Shown piece after piece: positions 45,468 through 52,704 of a DNA stretch of 64,000 nt. The notes under the pieces were generated by a model. The model was not told where the DNA came from. It made no database searches and worked only from the letters and a program-made list of their open reading frames with translations. The number at the start of each line of letters is the position of its first letter. Positions within the stretch are counted from its first letter, which is position 1. A program made the position numbers and the translations under genes. Origin of the DNA: Aquimarina longa SW024 (GTDB lineage: Bacteria > Bacteroidota > Bacteroidia > Flavobacteriales > Flavobacteriaceae); contig NZ_AVQK01000026.1 of assembly GCF_001401755.1 (NCBI RefSeq), positions 1 through 64,000 of the forward strand. Direction: 5' to 3'.

Positions 45468-45659
45468 CTAAGCAAAAATGCAACGTCCCCATCGATCACA
45501 ATATCCAGGTTCACAAAAACTTTGATTTCCAAAACTAATTAAGCATCCTCTACCACTAGGGCAACAGGTTGCACGTCCATAAAAAGCTGAACCATTAATT
45601 TGTTTTTGCTCATTTTTACTAAGCTCTTTGATTCCGTTTAAATTTAAGATTTTTTTCAT
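45468..45659 (-). CDS. Cys-rich bacteriocin-like peptide 3
   Basis: The 63-residue peptide has the leader 'MKKILNLNGIKELSKNEQK' and Asn-Gly-Ser at 22-24. The core has six Cys (32, 33, 39, 49, 54, 60) in the same spacing as peptide 1, with 'C-L-I-S-F-G-N' and 'F-C-E-P-G-Y-C'. It is the most upstream of three tandem genes and 62 bases before gene 2. The start codon is fixed by the leader motif. Function is not known; peptide export by a C39-peptidase ABC transporter encoded elsewhere is the best guess. Confidence 0.65.
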   Translation of the reverse strand: MKKILNLNGIKELSKNEQKQINGSAFYGRATCCPSGRGCLISFGNQSFCEPGYCDRWGRCIFA

Positions 45660-45996
45660 TTGTGTTATATTTTAGTTACGTATTAAATTTACTATAAAAA
45701 GCTGTAAATCAATTGATTTTAAACCGTTAAAAAAGTAAGGTATTCTTCTTGTTTATACTTAATATTAGACAAAACCGTTAAATATATAAGATGTTATATA
45801 CAATTGTATAAACTATATTTATAGAGAAACTTGTCTTTAGAAATTGTTTTTTGAAGATGATTTATACAGATATTCTGTTAGCATCTATAAGAACAATTTT
45901 TCTAACGATTTAGTAACATTTTGCTATAATGAATCTGGTAGAATACCTTTAGTTTAGAGCTCACCAAATTATCTTAAATAAATTAACTCTTAACAC
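45660..45996. other. Divergent region between peptide gene 3 and the nuclease gene
   Basis: These 337 bases should hold promoters for the peptide genes on one strand and for the endonuclease gene on the other. I see no coding sequence, no RNA gene and no promoter that fits both consensus boxes. Confidence 0.4.
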
Positions 45997-48579
45997 ATGA
46001 AAAAAGCACTAGTATTACTTTTATTAATGATTTCTTATATCGGATACAGTCAGATTCCGTCATATTATAACGATGTTAATATCAATGCATCAGGATCTGT
46101 TCTAAAGAATGAATTAGCAAGTAAAGTAACCAATACACATACCACATTTTTATCCTATACTCCTGGAGTTTGGAATGCACTAAAACAAACAGATGTATCT
46201 CCTTCTAATCCATCAAAAGTAATTTTGGTATACGGATATAGTGATACTGATGGAAATTCTACTACAGATAGAACAAGAAGTATTAATGCGAATGGAGGAG
46301 GTTCTACAGATTGGAACAGGGAGCATGTATATCCAAAATCATTGGGAAGCCCCAATTTAGGGACTTCTGGCCCTGGAGCAGATGCACACCATTTACGACC
46401 TGCTGATGTAAAACGGAATTCATCAAGAGGAAATAGGAAATTTGCAAATGGCTCAGGTAATTCTGGAGCTACTTCTCAGGGATATTGGTATCCGGGAGAT
46501 GAATGGAAAGGTGATGTCGCTCGTATGATGATGTATATGTATATACGTTATGGTAATCGTTGTTTACCAAAAAATGTTGGAGTAGGAGCTAGAGCAACTA
46601 GTGATAATAATATGTTACAGTTGTTTTTAGAATGGAATGCAGAAGATCCTGTTTCGCAATTAGAATTGCAGCGTAACCCAATTCTAGAAAATGTACAAGG
46701 TAATAGGAATCCATTTATAGACAATCCTGCATTTGCTACAAAAATATGGGGAGGACCACAGGCTGAGGATAGATTTGGAAATACAGGAGGTACAGATACT
46801 CAAGCTCCAACTGTTCCTGCTAATATATCAGCTTCGGGTACTACAAAAACAACTACAGTATTATCATGGAGTGCATCTACAGATAATATAAGTGTTACTG
46901 GATATAATATATATAAGAATGGAGCATTCTTAAGTACTTCGACATCTACTAATTATACGGTTACTGGATTAACAGGAAATACTGCATATTCATTTTTTGT
47001 AAAAGCAAAGGATGCTGCGGGTAATATATCTGCTAAGAGTACTACAATTACGGTAACAACTAAAGAGGGATCTACGGGAGGAAATAATGCAACAGCATTA
47101 TTTTTCTCTGAATATGTAGAAGGTTCATCACATAATAAAGCATTAGAAATAGCTAATTATACAGGTCAATCAATAAACCTTTCGGGATATACCATTAAAA
47201 AACAAAGTAATGGTTCTGGGGCATGGTCTGGAGCAGTAAATCTTTCTGGTGTTTTGGCAACTAATGATGTTTTTATCGCTGCTAATAGTTCTGCATCGAG
47301 TACGATTAAAAATAAAGCAGATCTTATATCAGGATCATCTGTACTACAATTTAATGGTAATGACCCCGTGGGGTTGTTTAAAAATGGAGAGTTGATAGAT
47401 ATTATAGGAAACTTTAGTGGAGGGTCTTCAAACTTTGGTAAAAATGTTACTTTAAGAAGAAAATCAAATGTATCCTCACCATCTCCAACATATAAGGTGT
47501 CTGAATGGGATTCGTATGCTAAAAATACTTTTGATGATTTAGGTACGCATACATTTGCTGGAGGAAATGGTGACACAGGTACAGATACCGAATCTCCTAG
47601 TACGCCGGATAATTTAGTAGTTTCTAATATAACAAAAAATAGTGTACAACTTTCTTGGGACCCTTCTACAGATAATATAGATGTAAAAGGGTATACGATA
47701 TATAAAGATAATTCGATATTAACTACTACTACAGCAACTAGCTATACCATATCAAGTCTAACATCAGGAACTACATATAGATTTAAGGTACAGGCTTATG
47801 ATGCTGCAGAAAATACGTCTTTAGTAAGTAATAGCATTAGTGCAACTACAAAAAATGATACCGTAGTTTCTTATTGTTCATCAAAGGGAGAAACTGTACA
47901 ATATGAATACATAGATTATGTAAGCATAGGAGGAGTTTCTAATAGAACTAAGGCAAATGGAGGGTATGGTAATTTTACTTCTAAGATAGCCAATCTTGTA
48001 TATGGTTCTAATACTATTATTGTAAGCGCGGGATTTGCAAGTACTCCTTATAATGAGCATTGGGCAGTTTGGATTGATTTTAATAAAAATGGAGTTTTTG
48101 AAACATCAGAACAGGTGGTGAAAAAATCGTCATCAAGTGATGGTGAATTATCTTATCGTTTTACGGTACCTTCTACAACGGTATCTGGTACTACAAGAAT
48201 GCGGGTTTCTATGAAATGGAAAGATGCACAGACAGCTTGCGAAACTTTTGGTTATGGCGAAGTTGAGGATTATACTGTAAACATAGGAACTTCATTAAAA
48301 GCAAAGGGTACATCATTTATAAAAACTCATAAAGAGCTAGAAAAGAGAAGTCCGTTTTTTGCTAAAGTATATCCTAATCCTGCAAAATCCTATATTACTA
48401 TACAATCAAAAGATGCTCATAATCTCAGTTTTGTGATGACTAACTTACATGGTAGCGTTGTAAAATCTGGTATGATTTCTACTAATAAAATTATGTTAGA
48501 AGATTTGGTGCCAGGAATGTATTTTGTAAAAATATCGGATGGTAATCATAGTATTTCAGAAAAAATAATATTAAAATAG
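45997..48579 (+). CDS. Secreted endonuclease I with multi-domain tail, T9SS substrate
   Basis: The 860-residue protein has a signal peptide (cleavage near 'GYSQ', residue 19). The endonuclease I domain covers about residues 20-260, with 'NREHVYPKSLG', 'DAHHLRPAD' and 'SSRGNRKFANG', the His-Asn metal motif. A fibronectin type III domain (about 270-352), a lamin-tail-like domain (362-525, 'FFSEYVEGSSHNKALEI'), a second fibronectin domain (535-625) and a GEVED domain ('GEVEDYTV') follow. The last 75 residues ('KVYPNPAKSYITI', ending 'EKIILK') are a type A C-terminal signal for type IX secretion. It probably degrades external DNA for nutrients. Confidence 0.88.
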   Translation: MKKALVLLLLMISYIGYSQIPSYYNDVNINASGSVLKNELASKVTNTHTTFLSYTPGVWNALKQTDVSPSNPSKVILVYGYSDTDGNSTTDRTRSINANGGGSTDWNREHVYPKSLGSPNLGTSGPGADAHHLRPADVKRNSSRGNRKFANGSGNSGATSQGYWYPGDEWKGDVARMMMYMYIRYGNRCLPKNVGVGARATSDNNMLQLFLEWNAEDPVSQLELQRNPILENVQGNRNPFIDNPAFATKIWGGPQAEDRFGNTGGTDTQAPTVPANISASGTTKTTTVLSWSASTDNISVTGYNIYKNGAFLSTSTSTNYTVTGLTGNTAYSFFVKAKDAAGNISAKSTTITVTTKEGSTGGNNATALFFSEYVEGSSHNKALEIANYTGQSINLSGYTIKKQSNGSGAWSGAVNLSGVLATNDVFIAANSSASSTIKNKADLISGSSVLQFNGNDPVGLFKNGELIDIIGNFSGGSSNFGKNVTLRRKSNVSSPSPTYKVSEWDSYAKNTFDDLGTHTFAGGNGDTGTDTESPSTPDNLVVSNITKNSVQLSWDPSTDNIDVKGYTIYKDNSILTTTTATSYTISSLTSGTTYRFKVQAYDAAENTSLVSNSISATTKNDTVVSYCSSKGETVQYEYIDYVSIGGVSNRTKANGGYGNFTSKIANLVYGSNTIIVSAGFASTPYNEHWAVWIDFNKNGVFETSEQVVKKSSSSDGELSYRFTVPSTTVSGTTRMRVSMKWKDAQTACETFGYGEVEDYTVNIGTSLKAKGTSFIKTHKELEKRSPFFAKVYPNPAKSYITIQSKDAHNLSFVMTNLHGSVVKSGMISTNKIMLEDLVPGMYFVKISDGNHSISEKIILK

Positions 48580-48605
48580 TTTTTTATTTACAAGTGTTGA
48601 ATTAA

Positions 48606-48642
48606 GAAAAAGCTCCATAGTTTATATGTATGGGGCTTTTTT
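48606..48642 (+). terminator. Hairpin terminator after the nuclease gene
   Basis: A 12-bp stem AAAAGCTCCATA with TATGGGGCTTTT (one G-U) and a T-run lies about 30 bases past the stop. Confidence 0.75.
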
Positions 48643-48742
48643 AATATTAATATGTTTCGTTTCTGAAACAGGGATATATATTAGAATGATAGTTATTGAT
48701 ACCTCATTAGATTTCGTACTTTTTTTTACTATTGGCTGCCTT

Positions 48743-49273
48743 CTATAAAGAAACGGAAGTATAAATTTTGATACTTAATTGCATCGCAAATTCTGGGTTT
48801 GTATATATATCATGTTTTTTTTGAGGGATGATAGTGGTAGGGATATTCATGCTATTAAACCATTTACTAGTAGGTTTATAGCTGTCATTCTCACCAAAAT
48901 ATAGTTCAACTTTGTTTTTTGGTTTATTAGTTTCATACCGTAATCGCGTAGAAGAAATGGCATACAGTATATTTATATCTAGTCCTTTTAATGCTGATTT
49001 CCATGCAATAAGTCCACCGATACTAAAAGCAAGTATGCTTACGCTTTCTTTTTCGAGTAGAAGTAGGTTCTGTACAGCTATCTCAATACCTCCATTTATA
49101 AATTGTTGATGAAGATTCTCTTCGGTATATATCGATGTATCTAATGCTCCTAGTGTACAACAATCATAGTATTGTATTCTAAAAGTGTTCTGAAGCTGTT
49201 TTATATAATATGCTACCCAATCAGATTTTTCTTCTCCCCATAGGTCTGATAAAATTAGTAGTTTAGGTTTCAA
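48743..49273 (-). CDS. Alpha/beta-hydrolase-like protein
   Basis: The 176-residue protein starts 'MKPKLLILSDLWG' and has 'ILAFSIGGLIAWK', a G-x-S-x-G-like nucleophile elbow in which Ala replaces the first Gly. A later 'VELYFGENDSYKPTSK' fits the Asp loop, and His is in 'KKHDIYTNPEF'. A Ser-Asp-His triad is therefore possible, but the protein is shorter than most hydrolases and its substrate is unknown. It ends about 100 bases from the nuclease terminator and starts 45 bases from the DinB-like gene's end. Confidence 0.65.
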   Translation of the reverse strand: MKPKLLILSDLWGEEKSDWVAYYIKQLQNTFRIQYYDCCTLGALDTSIYTEENLHQQFINGGIEIAVQNLLLLEKESVSILAFSIGGLIAWKSALKGLDINILYAISSTRLRYETNKPKNKVELYFGENDSYKPTSKWFNSMNIPTTIIPQKKHDIYTNPEFAMQLSIKIYTSVSL

Positions 49274-49318
49274 TAGATTTGTTTTTATAATGGCATATCA
49301 TCTCTAAAATAGATGATA

Positions 49319-49849
49319 TTATAATTCTTTAGTTTTTCCAAGAAATACACTAACTCTGGGATGGATAGGATTGCCAGAAGATCTTCTAAAAGAAACAATC
49401 TGCCCAGTATGATATAGCGCATCGGATATGGGGCCATTCATCATGTTCCAGAACGGAAACTCTAGAGTATCCTCTCCTTTTTGGATACGAACAGTAAAAA
49501 CAGCAATATCATTTGCAGTTTTGCCAGCGCATAATTCACTTGCTTTTTTTAGATTATGCAATGTGTTTTCTCTAAGGTTTTTAAATGTTATTTTGGATAA
49601 ATCATCTTTTGTTAATCGTATAGATGTGATATGCTGAGGTGCATCTAGAATCATTATCGAAAGCCAATAGAGATGTTCAATAGTTTCATAGGTACTTTTT
49701 CCTTCTGCAGATGGTTTATATTTCAAATCTTTATCAGTAAGTTCCTCAGTCGCCCAATAATAACGATAGCCAAGACCATCGATAAATCTAGAAATGATGT
49801 TTCCTGAGGAATAATTTTCTGGATAATCGGGTATTTGTTGGTATGACAT
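49319..49849 (-). CDS. DinB-like protein
   Basis: The 176-residue protein is a DinB-superfamily four-helix protein. 'KSTYETIEHLYWLSIMI' carries the first His in the middle helix, and 'ALYHTGQIVSFRRSSGNPI' holds the last His with the H-x-G-Q-I motif and a common Arg-Ser-Gly-Asn-Pro end. The start 'MSYQQIPDYPENYSSGNII' is shared by a subgroup in this phylum. It may share a transcript with the hydrolase-like gene downstream. No substrate can be named. Confidence 0.8.
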   Translation of the reverse strand: MSYQQIPDYPENYSSGNIISRFIDGLGYRYYWATEELTDKDLKYKPSAEGKSTYETIEHLYWLSIMILDAPQHITSIRLTKDDLSKITFKNLRENTLHNLKKASELCAGKTANDIAVFTVRIQKGEDTLEFPFWNMMNGPISDALYHTGQIVSFRRSSGNPIHPRVSVFLGKTKEL

Positions 49850-50184
49850 TTTAATATAAAATAGGTTATGATTGACAAGAAATGAATTATATGTCTTATA
49901 TCCAAGAATATATATAATAGCACGTAGAAAGAATACTACAGAAATCTATTTTTTTGATGTAAAAATATTTTATTTCCCCAGAAGATTTTAGGAGTTTCCC
50001 AGTAGTAGTATACCCCTTCCTAGCTACTGTGAGTAGATGATGTATGGGAGTGTTCAATAAATTTGCCTTTGTAATAAAAAAATCAATACTAAATTGATAA
50101 GTTTAGGAGGGCGCAATTTTTGTAACCAGTTCATTTTATAACAGGTTATAAAATTTGTATTTATTATAAAAAAATATAGTAACA
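49850..50184. other. Intergenic region downstream of the putative immunity gene
   Basis: These 335 bases hold no gene that I can see. A 22-bp perfect palindrome at 50133-50154 (ATTTTATAAC, two bases, GTTATAAAAT) lies 30 bases past the stop at 50185 and may help end the type VI cassette transcript. The rest shows no clear structure. Confidence 0.4.
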
Positions 50185-50571
50185 TTAATTATACAACTTA
50201 GAGATAAAATATAGGATGTATATAGGAAAAACTGTTATTAAAATCCCATATATGATATTAAATAAACGATCCCATATAGTTCCGTTATAATCAAAAAATG
50301 TATCGATAGGTAATCTGCCAAATTTCTTTAAAAATAGATAGGATAAAATTTTGTACAATAAGGCTGCATATAAGGGAATAATCAAACTCAAATAAAAATA
50401 TTTTTTTTCCTCGACGCTATATATGTAGATATATATACCAATCAAAGCGATTACTCCTCCTCCTATTATAGTCCATACACTATTATTTCTATCAACGTAT
50501 TTTCTTAAGAAAGTGAACACGATAAGAGGTATTGCTATGGATCCGACAAAGGTTAAAACAGCTACATTCAT
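50185..50571 (-). CDS. Small four-helix membrane protein, putative immunity protein
   Basis: The 128-residue protein has four hydrophobic helices at about residues 3-24, 33-53, 59-85 and 105-127, with short polar loops. I recognise no family. It lies 76 bases after the end of the putative effector gene, on the same strand. In type VI cassettes the immunity gene takes this place, and a polytopic membrane protein is the form expected against a pore-forming toxin. By my count of one 60-base line (50281-50340) the gene is about 25 percent GC, lower than the effector. The assignment comes from context alone. Confidence 0.6.
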   Translation of the reverse strand: MNVAVLTFVGSIAIPLIVFTFLRKYVDRNNSVWTIIGGGVIALIGIYIYIYSVEEKKYFYLSLIIPLYAALLYKILSYLFLKKFGRLPIDTFFDYNGTIWDRLFNIIYGILITVFPIYILYFISKLYN

Positions 50572-50647
50572 AGATACTATTTTTTCAGAGATCTATGATA
50601 TACCAAAAATGGTATAGTATGTTTCTTTATTACTATGCGTATATTTT

Positions 50648-51910
50648 TCATAGTCTATTATAAAATTCTTGCTGCCCATCTATGTTTATATTATAATGCA
50701 CCTGTGGTTTTACATACGTATTGTCTATAGCTTGCATCTGATAGAGTCGTTCTCTCATCATACTACGTTTATGTCGTATAGGAGGTATATAATCAATCAT
50801 AAACTCATCGGTATATCTGCTCGACGCTCCGCCACCAAGAGTACCAAAGTTATTGCTGCCGTAGGGTATACCACTACTATTTACTCCGCTAGGCTGTCCC
50901 CAATCTCCAAAAGTACCTGTGGAGGAGAGTATAAAATAACTACCTGATATAACCCAACCTACGGGACCACCCCAAGCGCCAACTAATGCCATGGAGATAT
51001 CGATACTTGCTTTGGTGATAACTTCGTCTTGATTAGAGTCTTGATTATAAATGGCTGAACCAGCTTCATAACTACTAATTGCAACACTTACAATTGCACA
51101 TATTTTTCCTGCAGCTTTAAAATGTTTTATACCATTTGATGCAGTTTTAGCTCCTACACGATGCCCTCCTGCGCCTATGGTATTACGTTGACTACTAAGG
51201 CTACGGTAGATTCCTTCTTTATTACGATACCACCCGTATGCTTTATGCAGGTTTGCGCCTTTGTTCCAAGGAGTAAGATTACCCATACGAGTCATTGCTA
51301 ATGCTCCAGCAGCTTTACCACTTATAGCAGTGCCCATTTTTACAGCGTTATACATGTGATCTTCCCAGTTGACCTCATGATTCATTATACCAGGTGAGAG
51401 ATCAGGATTATCACCCATAGGTCCATTATAGCTGATCTCGCCTCCTCGTTTATACACATTATCGTCTGCAAAGAAGATATGGGTATTGGTACTACGATCT
51501 TCTGCGCGTACAACTACTGCGAGTTGTCCATTGGTTGCTTTACTACGTTCACTGGTTACTTTTATTTTAGCATCTTTTGATACTTGTGTCCATCGATAGC
51601 CATCCCATACCTGATATCCGTTATTCCTTTTTTTTACATAATCATTCGTATCGACCTCTACTGTATAGGGTCTTAGACTTTGTAATTGATGCATATGCCA
51701 TCGATCAGCACCAATATCATCAGTAGCAAGGTCTATTTTATAGAGTGCTTGAGAAAGTGCAGTACGAGTATGATCGAGTTCTCTATGGAGTCTTGTACCG
51801 ATACTAAAAGCGGTTGGGGGGTTACTCGCAAATGATGGTTTTGTGGCTCTTTCTATAGCAGGTCGTAGTATTGTATTGAGCTGTCGTAATGTTTGGTTAC
51901 TAATCCTCAT
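50648..51910 (-). CDS. Putative type VI secretion effector
   Basis: The 420-residue protein has no signal peptide and no family I can name. Residues 1-80 are helical ('RELDHTRTALSQALYKID'). A 'GYQVWDGYRWTQV' module follows at 98-110, a Gly-rich middle, then two hydrophobic Gly/Ala stretches at about 264-284 and 302-330 ('ALVGAWGGPVGWVISGSYF') like those at the ends of Bacteroidota polymorphic toxins. The tail is basic. It starts 12 bases after the TssD gene and precedes a small membrane protein gene, so I infer a TssD-linked toxin, perhaps pore-forming. The 60-base line 51121-51180 is 45 percent GC by hand count, high for this region. Confidence 0.6.
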   Translation of the reverse strand: MRISNQTLRQLNTILRPAIERATKPSFASNPPTAFSIGTRLHRELDHTRTALSQALYKIDLATDDIGADRWHMHQLQSLRPYTVEVDTNDYVKKRNNGYQVWDGYRWTQVSKDAKIKVTSERSKATNGQLAVVVRAEDRSTNTHIFFADDNVYKRGGEISYNGPMGDNPDLSPGIMNHEVNWEDHMYNAVKMGTAISGKAAGALAMTRMGNLTPWNKGANLHKAYGWYRNKEGIYRSLSSQRNTIGAGGHRVGAKTASNGIKHFKAAGKICAIVSVAISSYEAGSAIYNQDSNQDEVITKASIDISMALVGAWGGPVGWVISGSYFILSSTGTFGDWGQPSGVNSSGIPYGSNNFGTLGGGASSRYTDEFMIDYIPPIRHKRSMMRERLYQMQAIDNTYVKPQVHYNINIDGQQEFYNRL

Positions 51911-51921
51911 CTTTTATCGAA

Positions 51922-52329
51922 TTAGTTGTTATTAACCGTAGGCCAGTTATTGGTATGAGTATGTCCTGTTACCGTCATTTTTCGCGCATTGATCTTAAGT
52001 TCTGATAGCACTCCACCACCTACAAGATTACTTTGATATACATACATATCAGAGCAGTATGCTTCTGAAAATTCTAAATTAAATTTTATACCCATACCAT
52101 CTGATTTATAAAAAATAATCTTGCCACTACGAGTAGTATGATCATTACCTGCCCAGTTAATGAGTTCTTCTTCTCCATCAAAATCTACTACGACAAGAAT
52201 GCTACCTGCTCGTACTCTAGCACTAGGTTTACCGCTATGATCTACAGATTGATGGTAATCAAAGGAACATTCTAAGAGTCTGTATTGTTTTTTGTCGATG
52301 ATGAGTTCTGTTTTTGTTGCCATTGCCAA
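51922..52329 (-). CDS. Type VI secretion tube protein TssD (Hcp-like)
   Basis: The 135-residue protein matches the TssD family of Bacteroidota type VI systems (subtype iii), in which hexamers stack into the inner tube. It starts 'ATKTELIIDKKQYRLLECSF' and has 'YHQSVDHSGKPSARVRAG', 'LINWAGND', and the end strand 'LKINARKMTVTGHTHTNNWP'. No tssB, tssC, tssK or vgrG genes are in the window, so this is an orphan cargo locus served by an apparatus encoded elsewhere. The effector gene begins 12 bases downstream. Confidence 0.85.
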   Translation of the reverse strand: MAMATKTELIIDKKQYRLLECSFDYHQSVDHSGKPSARVRAGSILVVVDFDGEEELINWAGNDHTTRSGKIIFYKSDGMGIKFNLEFSEAYCSDMYVYQSNLVGGGVLSELKINARKMTVTGHTHTNNWPTVNNN

Positions 52330-52704
52330 TTTTTTATTGTTATTATTTTTTATGTGTAATATATGTTGGTTTTTTTTTTACTTTTTATATCATAACCTCT
52401 TACGGATATATTTTTCTGAGTAAATACTACCGTATATACAACTCAGAGAACATCAGAATAATGATAAAAACTCTATAGCAATTAATGACAAGTTTTACTT
52501 AAGGGAGGGGGTAATTACTGTTGAGTTAGTGTAAATATACGCTAAAATACTCAATAACAGTATGTTTATACACCACAATATATTAAAGGTGAAACTGTAT
52601 GTTTCTTATTTTTTTTAATATTAAGCAATTGATTTTTAATTGCTTATAATTGTGTTTTATGAGTGATTTAGTAGAGGGATCAAGTGTATAAATTATGGTT
52701 TTTA
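52330..52704. other. Upstream region of the TssD cassette
   Basis: These 375 bases lie between the recG stop and the TssD start, both on the minus strand. They should hold the cassette promoter. An imperfect inverted repeat (52516-52526 with 52549-52562) could fold on either strand, but lacks a T-run. No gene is seen. Confidence 0.4.

Noticed and set aside
47166-47576. A 136-residue open frame antisense to the secreted nuclease
   Set aside because: It is opposite the lamin-tail domain, with a Pro- and Ser-rich shadow composition and no recognisable fold.
52516-52562. An inverted repeat upstream of the TssD gene
   Set aside because: The arms match only with a three-base insertion and no T-run or known operator pattern is present.
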